The translations under genes were made by a program, and so were the position numbers. DNA of 64,000 nucleotides from Dryomyza anilis (lineage: Eukaryota; Arthropoda; Insecta; Diptera; Dryomyzidae), in contig OX638133.1 in assembly GCA_951804985.1 (NCBI GenBank), positions 3,740,501-3,804,500 on the forward strand, written 5' to 3'. Below, one piece after another: positions 12,084 through 22,690 of this stretch. Below the pieces are notes generated by a model. It was given only the letters and a program-made list of their open reading frames with translations, did not search any database and was not told where the DNA came from. Position 1 is the first letter of the stretch. Each line of letters opens with the position of its first letter.

Positions 12084-12960
12084 AAGGGTTTTTCAATAGG
12101 AGCGCTACAAATAAAACAAAAACGGTTTTGGATATCAATGAAATTCTTTATTCCTGTAAAAGTACGTTCGATGCCATTATGTATGGAACTCGATTTCTTT
12201 TGCATGGCCACCACGGGCACACTTGCAGAAGTCCAGACGCTGAACCCAATTTTCGACGGTTTTCAAGCATAAATCGGCCGATACTGCTGCAATTTCACGT
12301 TCGATATTTGTACGAAGTTCATCAATCGTCGCTGGCTTGTTGGCATAGAAAATAGACTTGACGTAGCCCCACAGGAAATAGTCTAACGGCGTCAAATCGC
12401 ACGACCGAGGCGGCCAATCGACTGGACCATTTCGTGAGATAACACGTTCTCCAAACTTGGTTTCCAATAAATTGATTGTGGCATTCGCTGTGTGGCTTGT
12501 GGCGCCGTCCTGTTGGAACCACATGTCCTCCAAGTCCATATCATCCGAATCAATTGTTGCTCAGCCCAATTCACGAACATACGACGCTTCTGGTGGTCAA
12601 GCGGCTTCAGTTCTTGCGTCAATTTGATTTTGTAAGGATGTAGGCGAAGATCTTTCGCAAAATTCGCCACAATGACGTCACAGAGATGCCCAACGCTTGA
12701 GCACGACGTGTGAGAGACACATTTGGGCTTTCTTCAACTGAAGTCTCAGCGGTAGCAATATTCTCGACACTACGGGCACTTCTTTGTCTCACTGGCACGG
12801 AAAATTTTGTACTGTGCCTGTGGATTCAAATTTTTCCACTAGACGCTCAATTGTTGATCTGCTAGGACTATTATGACGATCATACATTGGACGTAGCGCT
12901 CTTAACGTTGAGGCCACTGACTCCGAATTTCGGTAGTGGCGTCCCTGTTGAAAAACACTT
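12084..12960 (-). mobile_element. Mariner-like (DD41D, rosa-type) transposon relic
   Basis: An 877 bp element with terminal inverted repeats of about 25 bp (left AAGGGTTTTTCAATAGGAGC, right end in reverse complement AAGTGTTTTTCAACAGGGAC), flanked by TA target duplications at 12082-12083 and 12961-12962. It carries a broken transposase gene on the minus strand (separate entry). It lies within an older MITE. Confidence 0.85.
12177..12935 (-). pseudogene. Broken DD41D mariner-type transposase
   Basis: The C-terminal piece (12539-12177) has WFQQDGATSHTAN with the second catalytic Asp, then PVDWPPRSCDLTPLDYFLWG with the third. I count 41 residues between them, giving DD41D, the spacing of the rosa group first described in a tephritid fly. 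Upstream pieces encode an N-terminal helix-turn-helix region (about 12935-12800) and a segment ending NWAEQQL (about 12670-12550). These pieces sit in different frames, with an in-frame stop or frameshift near 12800 and again near 12660. Between NWAEQQL and WFQQDG about 100 residues are missing, including the first catalytic Asp. The copy cannot encode an active enzyme. Confidence 0.85.
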
Positions 12961-13232
12961 TATTTAGGAAATTTCCTTAATTTAAGGAAAATGTTCCTTA
13001 AAATAAGGAAATTTTACAACCTTCCTTAAAATAAACAAAATTGAACTTGTCGCTATTTCAAGTAAATTTTCCTTAACTCTTTTCAGAGTTTAGACCTTAT
13101 ATAACAAAAACTGATTTTTACTGATTTTTACTTTACCGCTCAAAGTGACTTTTATTTTAAACTCCTTTTCTTCCTCTACCTCACAAAATAAGTTATTTTT
13201 TGTTTGTGAGGAAAGTTTACTCTTTGAAAATA

Positions 13233-13443
13233 CACCCAGACAAAAATACTATATAAATAATAGATTTTACTATTAAAAATAGTCAATAGGATAAATTATT
13301 ATTTTAATCAGAAAATACCGTTAAATACTAGAAAATACCATGACATTGCCATTGAGTTTATATGAAAAGATTTATTTTTTGTATACTATTAAATCAATAA
13401 TTATCCTATTGACCAATGGGATTTGAGGGAATTTTTTCTGGGT
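13233..13443. mobile_element. MITE with CACYC ends (TATTAAATCAATA family), copy 1
   Basis: Short inverted ends CACCCAGA and TCTGGGT next to TA, with an interior containing TACTATTAAATCAATAATTA and an inverted TCAATAGGATAAATTATT. The same interior is found in the copies at 19198-19413 and 25102-25317. Confidence 0.6.
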
Positions 13444-13925
13444 TTAAAAATGGTTGTCCGATATCAATTTGTTTACGATTCTTAATTGCTTTTTAAGACG
13501 CAAGTATCATTGAATTTTAATTTAAAAAACTTGAATTTATTTTCAAAATATCTCATAGTAGCTTTGTAAATAGGAATAAAACCTTAAAATGAATTGATAT
13601 TGGAAAACCGTTTTTATATCCATAATCAGAGAGATCTCATATCCATAATCTCTCAGATCTCATATTTTTTATTATGAAAATATGATATTCACTTACATTT
13701 CAAATGCAAATAAAATACGCAAACGAATAGACCCAAAATAACTGGGTTCACTCAAATTCTTAGAATGATTCCAAGTTCACATACTGGTCTATTATTTCAT
13801 GTGCAAAAAATACAATCGTCTCATCGGATCGGAAGAGCCGCATTTAATTAGATAATACAAATTATATTTAATTTGAAATAAAATACGTGCATAATTTTAT
13901 GGTATATTAATTTTTTTATTACGTA

Positions 13926-14492
13926 TTTATACACTACACTAAGAGTGAAAGGGTATATTCAGTTTGGAACGCCGTTTGTAACACCCTGAAGAAAGCATCT
14001 CCGGTATGGAAAGGTATATATGTTTAAATCACGATTACCTAAAAAGTAGAAAAGCTAGATCAATGAAACTTTAGATTTAGATTATATATATATCTAAGCT
14101 GTCTGAACAAGAAAATTGGCATGATCGGTCCATTGTGACCTGAGAACCGACCACTTATGTTCAAACACCTCATACAAAATTTACATCTACAGATCAATTT
14201 TACTTTATACGTGCTTAGGTAAAGTTTTTTGGTCAAATATATATTAACATCATGCTTAAATACATGAAAATAATGTTTTCATGCGAAACAACTTGTGGTT
14301 CCCAAAAAAAAAAAATCGAAATTCGGTACACCTACCCATTTGTAAATATGGGTATCAAATGAATGGAAATTCTTTAGCGATGGAAAGTTTGTAGTTATTT
14401 TCAGGATTCGTATACCCTGGTGATCTATATACCACTTTGAATGGTAACCACACATATGTGTAGAGTATTTATAGTCGGCTTAGACCGACTAT
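13926..14492 (-). mobile_element. Second copy of the 5'-hairpin interspersed element
   Basis: The minus-strand 5' end is the hairpin ATAGTCGG...CCGACTAT at 14471-14492, the same 8-bp stem as at 8333. The 3' end has the TATACCCT...GTGTA(N)GTATA tail in degraded form at about 13926-13960, preceded by a GAAAGGTATATATG motif corresponding to the ATATATACTTTTCC block of the first copy. Confidence 0.6.
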
Positions 14493-14882
14493 AATTTTGA
14501 TAATCCTAATTTTCATAATAACACCTACTTTATAATTTCCCATGTGATCTAACCTTCCCAACTGGTTTTTTATTAAATACATATAAAATATTATGAATCT
14601 TTTTCTTAGTGTACAATACAAACATAAAACATGATAAATTATGAAGGATTTAGTTTACCGATGCATTACTGACAACAGTAGCAAATTATGATGGTATTTC
14701 GTGCAAAACCTTAAAAACGGTGTATTAAAATGTGCAACGGCGCATGCGTGACTTAAGAGGAAAAGTGTGCAATTATGAAATATAAACATACATTACACTT
14801 GTAAGGAAAGAGAAATGTAATTGCAATTAAGTATTTATAGATTTAATTTATTTCATGTGCTCAATGTATAAATGTAAAAACT
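14493..14882. other. AT-rich intergenic sequence
   Basis: Nothing recognisable beyond AT-rich sequence. Confidence 0.4.
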
Positions 14883-15247
14883 AGGACTGTGCGATTAATC
14901 GATTATTTAAGTTTTATGATTAATCAATTTCTGATTAATCAAGATTTTCGTTTAAACAAAACATTGATTTATCAATTAAACAGGATTCTGATTAATCAGT
15001 TAATTGTTATTCTGATTCTGATTAACCAACATTGTAATTAATTGATTACTCAACATTTTGATTAATCAGAATTTTTCATTAATCAACTTTTGCGTCACTT
15101 TATTTAAGTTGACAAAATTTTTAAATGTTATTGAATAAAATTATTTAATTTTCAATCAATCAAAGCGCTTATTATTTAGGGTTCTGATTAATCAATTAAT
15201 TAAAATACTGACTACTCACGATTTTGATTAATTGATCGCACAGCCCT
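14883..15247. mobile_element. TIR element packed with GATTAATCA motifs
   Basis: The ends are inverted repeats (left AGGACTGTGCGATTAATCGA, right in reverse complement AGGGCTGTGCGATCAATTAA). The roughly 365 bp interior is dominated by repeats of TGATTAATCA, a palindrome containing the homeodomain core ATTA on both strands. No protein is encoded. It looks like a non-autonomous DNA transposon; the superfamily is uncertain because I could not find a convincing target duplication. Confidence 0.65.
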
Positions 15248-15885
15248 TGTAATAACCCATTATTTAAATATTAATTATATAAGAAATGTCTGTATCAAAA
15301 TGTAATAATAAATTTTTAATAAGATATTTTTATAGAAAACAACCCAGCAGGAAATGATTCCCCTATGTCAGGTCAGAATCATCGATGACTGATAGCATTT
15401 TCGCTCTGCAAAGCATTGATGACATTTTCATACAAATGTCCACTTTTGCATAGATGATGTAGCATTAACGATATCGTGTACATCATTCATCAATTAAGTC
15501 ACAAATTAATGCATACATTATTTTTTTTTTGGAAAAAAAAATATTTTTTTTTATTTTTTAGTTAATATTTTTTAATATTTATTTTTTTGTATTTATCTTA
15601 TTGTGGCAATCAGCACTTACTGTGCTAAAAATACTTTAATATATTAGTTTTAATTTTTTAAGTATTCTGTTTTTAGAAATTTTGTTTTGTCAAAATTTAT
15701 AAAAATTATTTTATATTCGTTTTTAGTTATTCAAAAATATGAGTTGTTAGATAATTTAAAATCAAAAACATGTGTTTTAATTAAAATCGTTTTAAAATAG
15801 CAACATTATTTTATTTATTATTTCAATTTTGTTCTCGGGTGTACTTGCTAATGTCAATATAGTACTTTACTAACGGCCATCATCA
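15248..15885. other. AT-rich sequence with A/T homopolymer block
   Basis: Mostly A/T runs (15518-15600). No gene visible. Confidence 0.4.
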
Positions 15886-15894
15886 ATCAACATT

Positions 15895-16085
15895 TTTTTT
15901 TTTTTTTTTAATATCTTCTAAAATCCACAGCACTCAGACAGACTATATCCATTGTACTGTGAAATCTATTCCCAACGATTTTGTGGTTAATATCACCACG
16001 AGCGCCCATGCCCAAGCCGGGATTCGAACCCGAGACCTTCAGAATGCAAGTCCAGCGCGCTACCTCTGGACTGCTGAGGCCAGCT
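15895..16085 (-). mobile_element. tRNA-derived SINE (family 1) with target duplication
   Basis: On the minus strand the head reads GCTGGCCTCAGCAGTCCAGA then GGTAGCGCGCTGGA (A box) and GGGTTCGAATCCC (B box), the internal RNA polymerase III promoter of tRNA genes. A tRNA-unrelated body and a poly(A) tail follow (a T run on the plus strand at 15895-15910). Direct repeats ATCAACATT at 15886-15894 and 16086-16094 flank the element exactly. Diverged copies are at 23629-23795 and 29553-29719. Confidence 0.9.
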
Positions 16086-16267
16086 ATCAACATTACTACT
16101 GCTTATTATTTCGCTTTTATAAAAATTGGTTCCTCAATTTGTGCCTATGAATTATATGGCAGGGTGACATCGAACACAAATTTTCAATTTTAGCGTTAAT
16201 GCTGCCCCTAGACGTATGTTGTATACAATTCATATTACATTTATCAAAATTTGAGTTTAATTATCTA

Positions 16268-16459
16268 CACTCAGAAAGTAGTTTCCTTATATTAAGGAAA
16301 ATTTACTTGAAATAGCGTCAAGTTAAATTTTACTTATTTTAAGGAAGGTATTGCATTAGTAGTAGTAAAATTTCTTTATTATAAAGAAAATTTCCTAAAA
16401 ATGAGGAACGTTTTTTTCAAGTTCATTTTCCTTATTATGGGGAAACTATTTTCTGAGTG
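16268..16459. mobile_element. CACTCAG-type MITE, intact copy
   Basis: A 192 bp element with terminal inverted repeats of about 20 bp (CACTCAGAAARTAGTTTCC) and TA on both sides, indicating a Tc1/mariner-type target site. The interior contains AAGGAAAATTTACTTGAAAT and CGTCAAGTT motifs shared with the interrupted copy at 12011-13092. No coding capacity. Confidence 0.8.
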
Positions 16460-16725
16460 TAAAAGCAATAGTTCTAGGGTCATAATTGAATACTGATCAT
16501 TGTCATAACCCGAACAGTTACATGCACTATATAATATGATCATGATCTACTACAAAAAGAGAAAATTTCTACTAGAGTTGAAAACAAAAAATTCAGTTAT
16601 TGTTTAACGAAAATCTTTATTATATAATTATAGATATAATAAAAATTTTCGTTATCGTATATCTTATAATTTTGGATCAATGAGACGTATCAAATAATGA
16701 GAATATAAACCAAAACAAACATTAT
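16460..16725. other. Intergenic sequence
   Basis: No gene or repeat recognised. Confidence 0.4.
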
Positions 16726-17335
16726 TACTCAATACCTATTAAACCGAGTTCATTGATCCAGCGAAAGATCGACCATACAGCTGAGATAATGATGAGACTC
16801 GAATATGATTAATTGGCACATTCACACACTCCAGTAGCACACATGAATTGTGCTAAATGGCACAGCATCCGTCCGCACCTCAACAAATCTTCATTCATTC
16901 GTTTAACTCAATCGTGAAGCAACCCATCATTCGGTAGTGCTTACGCTTTGCGTTAGAAAGTTAGTTTTTATTGTTTGTTCGAGTTACAGTGCTGTGGGTC
17001 CAAAAGTCTTGGGGCCATTTTAGCATAAATTTGTATACTATGTGTGACGGGTTTTAGTTTTGTACGTCACACAAATTTGCACCTTTTTGTTTTGTTTTTT
17101 GTATTTTTCTGTTTTTAACGACACCTATATTTTTTGATATTTGATCTCGTACATATGGCTAGAGCTCACTTTGCATTTCTGACTTCATTGGATTATTTTT
17201 AGGCAGCCAACTGATACTGCAAGTGGTTCACCTAGACCCAACTGGGCTGGGGTTTGTTATTGTTTCGTTTTTTTTTTGTTTTGATTGCTGACCCTGTAAC
17301 TGTGTAAATTTATTGTCAATAAAAATATGTATACA
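16726..17335. repeat. Old tandem-unit flank, copy 1 of 3
   Basis: This block, downstream of the first Kunitz gene, is homologous to about 22830-23445 and 28735-29385. Shared words include GAGTTCATTGATCCAGC, CACTCCAGTAGCACACATGA and GGCCATTTTAGCATAA. Copy 1 differs clearly from copies 2 and 3, which resemble each other closely. It marks an older duplication of the Kunitz unit. Confidence 0.8.
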
Positions 17336-17660
17336 TTTTAAATATTTTTGATTTATTGGTATTTGACGTTTGTTTGGGTGGGCGTGAGAAAATAAGCCAA
17401 ACTGGTTTTACTATTATAAATCATTCAAATTTGAAATGATTTAATGAAATTTTTGTATATAGCATTTATAACTAAAACATCGTGAACAAAAATAGCTATA
17501 TTAGCATTAGAATAGTTTATAATTAAATGAGATTTTTAATTTCCATTTTCGGAATACACTAAAATGAAATCCGAAATACTCAAAAATGTCAGACATTTCT
17601 TTTGAATTAAATAAAACAAAACGTCGGCGAAATGAACAATTCAAAGTAATCTGAAATTTC

Positions 17661-17840
17661 TAACCCCCTTATTTTGTAAAACGAAACTAAAAGTGATTCC
17701 TGCAGAAAAAAACGTCAGCAATTCCGGTGACAGAATTTTTTTGTATTAAATGAAATAAAAATGATGAACAAGGAAAAAAAGCTGTCAATAGAAATTTTGG
17801 CGATTCAATTTTCGTTTCGTTTTACAAAATAAGGGGGTTA
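17661..17840. mobile_element. Short TIR element (CCCCCTTATTTTG ends)
   Basis: A 180 bp element whose ends are 32-bp inverted repeats with one mismatch, beginning TAACCCCCTTATTTTGTAAA. The right end is followed by A (TTAA) and the left has CTAA, so a TTAA piggyBac-type target site with one mutation is possible but not shown. It is present only in the first of the three Kunitz units. Confidence 0.65.
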
Positions 17841-18355
17841 AGCTTTTTGACGAATTCGTTTTTGTTTCGTTTTACGTTAAAAGGGGCTCATTTATTTCAC
17901 TTCATTTTATTTAATTTTATTTCTAAAATTTAATGCGCCTCAATTTTAGCTTCTCATAAAACAGTTTTTGTAAATTTTCAGTTTGAAATACAATATTTTT
18001 TTTTTCGAAAAATTAAAGAGTTTTTTTTAGGTTTTTGTAAAATTTTATATATTTGATCATGCTTACAATAAATACTTAAATAATTACGGTACATTCTATG
18101 CAAATATATTTGGATTCTCACAATCTTCCAAAGTACAAAAGTTATATTCTTGAACTTGGCGCCTTAAAAATCTATCACATAACTTAAATCCTAGGTTGAG
18201 CTTAAAAATAACTATGAGCGAAAAAGATGTTCTTTGTATTGTGAAAAATGCATAAATAATTTGTGAATACATTGTGAATTAAATTCGATGAAGATGAATT
18301 AAAGCCTTCTGTTCGGCAATATTTGTAATAGTTGCCACTGCAATCGTCTGACATC

Positions 18356-18694
18356 CTACATGCCCTCGCAGGTCGTCATGCACTGCTTGTAGCTGGAGAA
18401 ATTGTTCTCGTTGCCATCGCAACCACCGAACTTGAACTCCTGGCAGTCCTTCTTTGCCGGGTCGTAGCGCCAGCGCGGTATCAGCGCACGACAGACGCCA
18501 CGTCGCACCGGCATGTGACAAAAGGTCTCCGGCGCAAGACGACTAGAGACGGGTACATCGTCTAGTGACATGGCGTCGAAGAAGTCGCTAACCTCGTCGT
18601 ACAGATCCATGGGGCGGGCGCGTGCGGTCACCGCGAGCACACAGAGCAGCAACACCAATGAGACGAGCGTACTTTTCACACGGATATCTTGCAT
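18356..18694 (-). CDS. Secreted single-domain Kunitz protease inhibitor, gene 1
   Basis: A single-exon gene for 112 residues. A hydrophobic signal peptide (about 1-26, cleavage after ARA) is followed by an acidic spacer (27-58) and one complete Kunitz/BPTI domain. Cysteines at 59, 68, 84, 92, 105 and 109 give the canonical spacing C-8-C-15-C-7-C-12-C-3-C. The P1 residue after the second cysteine is Arg69, which in this family predicts inhibition of trypsin-like serine proteases outside the cell. A TATA box and TCAGT initiator lie upstream (separate entry). It is the left member of a three-gene tandem array; from its start to residue 62 it is identical in protein to gene 2, but its Kunitz domain differs from genes 2 and 3 at about nine positions. 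The tissue and target protease cannot be inferred from sequence. Confidence 0.92.
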   Translation of the reverse strand: MQDIRVKSTLVSLVLLLCVLAVTARARPMDLYDEVSDFFDAMSLDDVPVSSRLAPETFCHMPVRRGVCRALIPRWRYDPAKKDCQEFKFGGCDGNENNFSSYKQCMTTCEGM

Positions 18695-18831
18695 TTTTTT
18701 ATGTACGGAATGTTTTTTGCTTCTTAAAGTAGATTTAGCACAATTTCACACACTAACGATTTTTTATTTTTTTTAGCAATTGTTTTTTTTTTTGTGCACT
18801 TGAGTTATTTCTCGTTTGTTGTCTGTTTAGT

Positions 18832-18868
18832 GACTGAGTTGGTTTTGCGAAAGCGCTTCGGTTTTATA
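18832..18868 (-). promoter_or_regulatory. Core promoter of Kunitz gene 1 (TATA plus initiator)
   Basis: On the minus strand TATAAAA occupies 18868-18862 and an arthropod initiator TCAGTC occupies 18837-18832. The predicted start A is at 18835, 33 nt from the first T of the TATA box. The predicted 5' UTR is about 140 nt. The same core is kept in genes 2 and 3. Confidence 0.75.
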
Positions 18869-19197
18869 CGAGTTGCCAATTTCATGCGATGTTCGCGGTG
18901 ACTCCCTCGGCCACCGTTGGGTTGGTCGGTCGGTCGGTCGCTAGGTGGACGGTTGATCGCGCATTCGAGTAATTTGGTTCTCTGGAAACTTCGCTGTACT
19001 CATTTCTGTGAATTTCTCTATGTGTCTGTCGTCTGCACATGCGCCTATGTCTCTGCAACATTGCCTAATGTTGCTGCTGCAATTTTCATTGGGGGAGTCA
19101 ATATGCAGTTGAATGTTTCAATTTATTTTCGTACACAGAAACAAATTTTTGTTCTTGAATCGTGTTCATAAATATGTTCATAAAAGCTATATACATA
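18869..19197. other. Upstream region of Kunitz gene 1
   Basis: A GGTC microsatellite (18929-18945) and no credible gene. Duplicated at about 24777-25101 with one GGTC unit fewer. Confidence 0.5.
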
Positions 19198-19413
19198 CAC
19201 TCCGAAAAAACATACCATAAAATTAATAGTTTTTAGTATTAAATCAATAGGATATTTGTCAGATAAACTATTAACTCATTCTGTGAATCCTATTAAATGC
19301 TACAAAATGCTATAAAATTTATTTGAGTTTGTATGAAAATATTTTTTATTTGTATACTATTAAATCAATAACTGTCCTATTGACAAATTTTTTATGAGTT
19401 TTTTTTATGAGTG
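19198..19413. mobile_element. MITE with CACTC ends (TATTAAATCAATA family), copy 2
   Basis: The ends CACTC and GAGTG are next to TA. The interior has two inverted TATTAAATCAATA-containing blocks. The related copy at 13233 is diverged. It was carried along in the 5.9 kb duplication. Confidence 0.65.
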
Positions 19414-20495
19414 TACATATATTTTTGGTCGACTATTATTTAAAATGCAGGTATTGAAATGGATATGCTAAGCTCTGGTAACTATATTGTTCAAATCATG
19501 ACATACTTTAAATCTATGTTCTCGAGACAAATTTTAATTTCGGCAACTAGAGGATATCCGCCATATATTATGATTCTAAACATTTCAAAAAGTTTTGCTA
19601 GGCAATATTTAACATAAGACTTCTAGTCCACACTTGCCCAGAAGGAATAGTTTAGCTGAACGTTGAATTCTAACAATGAAACATTTTTTAGTCACGTGCG
19701 AGAAGGTACTCATTCTTATGTGTACCATTTGACGTAAAGAACAAAATCCACAATATTTATAAAATAGATGAATTATTCATGAATAACGTCAAATAGTTTA
19801 TCAAGCAAATCTTTTATTAATATGAAAGGTAATAAATGTACAATTTGGTCCGATAGATTTTGCATAAAAAACTCGAATGTCGCAAAAAATCGCAACTTTT
19901 TTTATCAAATTCTAAAAATATACGATTTATTGAATCTTGAAAAAAGTGTGTTTACTATGCATAATTGTTTTCAACTTTGTAAACATTCATAAAGTTAAAA
20001 GTATTGTTAAGTGTTGATATTTTATTTTTACCATCTAATATTTTTAAATGCTAAACATATAGCTATGCTTTAAATACGAAAATAAAAAGATGATTTAAAT
20101 ATTGCTTATTAAAACAGAATAAGAATCAAAAACTAAGCGAGAATAAGATATGGTATGCGGAATAAGTAATTTTAAAACTTTAATTTTTGCATCGTTTTTA
20201 CGAGTCTTAAGTAATTTAGTATATTTTATATACATATATATTCCTCTTATTTTATTTTCCGTTTTTGATGAATAATTAATCGTCTTAAAAATGCTCAATT
20301 TGGGCGGTAAACCGGCAACTTTAACATGAGGTTTTTTTTTTTTTTTACAAATTAACCAACGCTCAGGGGATGCCCCCTATTAATGCAATGCACAGTGTTG
20401 ATCGTAAGAAGGGATGATAGGTTAAATGGAGGGGGGAAAGATGGAGTGTTGTCGGTGAATGTTTGTTTTGAACTTGCCAATATCAAAAATGTCGG
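19414..20495. other. Intergenic spacer between Kunitz genes
   Basis: AT-rich, with no gene or structured element that I can support. A T-run is at 20330-20346. Confidence 0.45.
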
Positions 20496-20499
20496 ATTT

Positions 20500-20740
20500 G
20501 TTCCACAAACGTGTCGTGCGACTGAAGAACGAATTCTCTCTGCGTGGTTCTGTTGAGAGTCGAGTGGACTACGAAGGGGTGGGCTTGGTTTGATGCCCGA
20601 GTAGAACGAGAAAACACACGACCTGGTGGAATCAGGCCACGTATTTCACTCCAACACTTACCGTTGTAATACCTATAAAACAGGCTTACACACCCAACGG
20701 TCCTTCGGTGCTCAAGAGAACCAATGTAAGATGAGATGTC
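20500..20740 (-). pseudogene. Non-LTR retrotransposon ORF2 C-terminal fragment
   Basis: The minus strand encodes, with breaks, the end of a reverse-transcriptase ORF: EHRRTVGCVSLFYRYYNG followed by LIPPGRVFSRSTR and an ASNQAHPFVV-type tail. The same family is seen at 51590-52585 and 47981-49130. Only the last 70 or so codons are present. Confidence 0.75.
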
Positions 20741-20780
20741 CGGTATTCAATAAAAAAATATACACTTACCGAATCATTCG

Positions 20781-20970
20781 GTTGAGGCAACAACCTCTTA
20801 ATTAGGTTGTGGGAACCTCCAAGTCGATGAGTATTAGGTTGTGGCAACCTCCAAATTGGTGATCATGAGGTTGTGGCAACCTCCAAATCAATGATCATGA
20901 TGCTGTTGAACCTCCAAGTCGGTAACCATGAGGCTGTCACAACATCCTAGTCGTTGAGGATGAGGTTTTT
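20781..20970. repeat. Tandem hairpin repeat of about 32 bp
   Basis: About six tandem units of roughly 32 bp, each containing an inverted repeat of the type GAGGTTGTGGCAACCTC and separated by GATGATCAT-like spacers. The later units lose stem pairing. Single AGGTTG or AACCTC motifs recur at 21376 and 21595, so this may be the edge of a larger element. Confidence 0.7.
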
Positions 20971-21300
20971 TAAACCTCCAATTGATATTTTATTTTAACA
21001 ACTTTATTTTAACAACGTTATTTATGTACTATTACTATGTACGTAAAATATTCTATATGTATTATAGATACGAAAACATGTCGTGCACACAATTTCAAAA
21101 AGTATTTCTACTAATTTATGTTCCCAAAAAAAATTAAAAAAAATTTCCATTGGCATATATGGTCACATATTTTTTATTCATATTATCACTATTTAAAAAG
21201 CAATTTGTATTGAATTCATTCATTATGTTATTAATATTCATACATTTATTTCGCATTTTTACTTAATTAATGAATTTCCTATTGTTTGCGAGTTGTGAAA

Positions 21301-21543
21301 ATGTTTTACGTTTATTTAATTCTGCATATATCCATAATTGTTTGCAAGAAACTGGCAACCGAACTGCTGATAGACATGAGGTTGCCGTTTGTCATTTATT
21401 TAGTTGATACAATAACGTACTCAGTGACCGTAACAAATGCACAAACGTCAAGTTTTTGCTGGATGATAAATGCAATCATGAGATTACGACAACCGAACGT
21501 GCAGTTGCGCGGACTAATATTTCGGTGCATTTTAATGACATGA
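21301..21543 (+). CDS. Small open reading frame, doubtful
   Basis: An ATG-initiated frame of 80 codons with a hydrophobic N-terminus (MFYVYLILHISIIVC), kept intact in the second copy at 27206-27448. The two copies are almost identical overall, so conservation is not evidence of selection. No family is recognised and the codon pattern is not distinctive. I list it only because it resembles a short secreted peptide; chance is more likely. Confidence 0.12.
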   Translation: MFYVYLILHISIIVCKKLATELLIDMRLPFVIYLVDTITYSVTVTNAQTSSFCWMINAIMRLRQPNVQLRGLIFRCILMT

Positions 21544-22267
21544 GGTCACAACAAATATATTTCGGTTGCAACACTGATACGTTGGTTCAATTAACCTCAT
21601 GCCAAAAGAGGATTTTTCTGTGTGTACATGTATTTTTGTTATTTAAATATATTTTTAATTCTTTTTTGTTTATACTTTTTTATATATTTTAAATTTTAGT
21701 TATTTTACTTTACACTTACATTAAATTTATTTTTCCTTTTCGTAATGCATTTACATTTCACTAATAATTCCACCTTTGTATGCGTGCATTATAATTTCTT
21801 AGAAGATATACTGTATTTTTAGCAATTATGTTTAGAAAAAAAGTTGACGAATTATAGACGCATTAGTTGCAGCATGTAAATAAGTCTCGTGACTATGGCG
21901 CCACCTAGTGCCTTTTGACTTCATAATCGACATTCTTTGCATGGATACAAACCTTTAAAACTATCACAGAACTGGTCTTCAATATCAAGGCCTCAGTCGG
22001 TACCAATACGAATTGTCTCCTTGTGACAAGTCCTCTTTTCACCAGTCACGTAATTTAAGAGCAATTGACACCTTTTTCCTGCAGGAAAGTGATCGGTTAC
22101 CATTGCATAATTGACCGATTATGCCCACTTCAATATCCATATTAGGTATAGAAGGTATATAAGTAAAATAAGTAGTTTTTTGATCAAACTGTTCTAGTTG
22201 TCTTGTAATCGTGATTTCAACAGACATACAGACGGGCAACGCTAAATCGACTCAGATACCCCTGCAG
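21544..22267. other. Intergenic spacer
   Basis: No gene or RNA feature seen. Confidence 0.4.
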
Positions 22268-22690
22268 AGAAACCGATTACACGACAAGATTCAGCAACCT
22301 TTAAGGGTTAATATGTGAAAATATGGACAAGTTGGCAACTCTGGAAGTTCCTTTTTTGATCCGTTTTTCAAGGTGATATGTTATAATTTTGATAAATGAG
22401 TCACGTTTGAGCGGTTTTCACGATAATTCACGAACGTGAGTTTTCACAGAGAAACCGATTACACGACAAGATTCAGCAACCTTTAAGGGTTAAGATATGA
22501 AAATATCGACAAGTTGGCGACTCTGGAAGTTCCTTTTTTGATCCGTTTTTCAAGGTGCTATGTTATAATTTTGATAAATGAGTCACGTTTGAGCGGTTTT
22601 CACGATAATTCACGAACGTGATTTTTCACAGAGAAACCGATTACACGACAAGATTCAGCAACCTTTAAGGGTTAATCACTCTTAGTGTAT
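22268..22690. repeat. Tandem repeat of about 180 bp (2.3 units)
   Basis: Units begin GAGAAACCGATTACACGACA and include a TTCACGATAATTCACGAACG block. Two full units and a partial third end at about 22680. The equivalent array is at 28172-28590, where units differ by several substitutions. Confidence 0.8.

Larger units (their letters stand above)
12011..13092. mobile_element. CACTCAG-type MITE interrupted by a mariner element
   Basis: The left part (12011-12083, CTACTCAGAAAATTG... TTGAATTAGCG) and the right part (12961-13092, ending TTTTCAGAGTTTA) match, in inverted orientation, the ends of the intact MITE at 16268-16459, including the shared word CGCTATTTCAAG. The mariner relic sits between them with TA on each side. 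This nesting shows the MITE is older than that insertion. Confidence 0.65.

Noticed and set aside
15959..16193. Short frames over the tRNA-like sequence
   Set aside because: The sequence is a SINE; the frames are shared by unrelated SINE copies and carry no coding signal.
18917..19171. An 84-codon plus-strand frame shared by both duplicated copies
   Set aside because: It overlaps the upstream region of the minus-strand Kunitz gene and is conserved only because the segment is recently duplicated; a 4-bp GGTC indel separates the copies.
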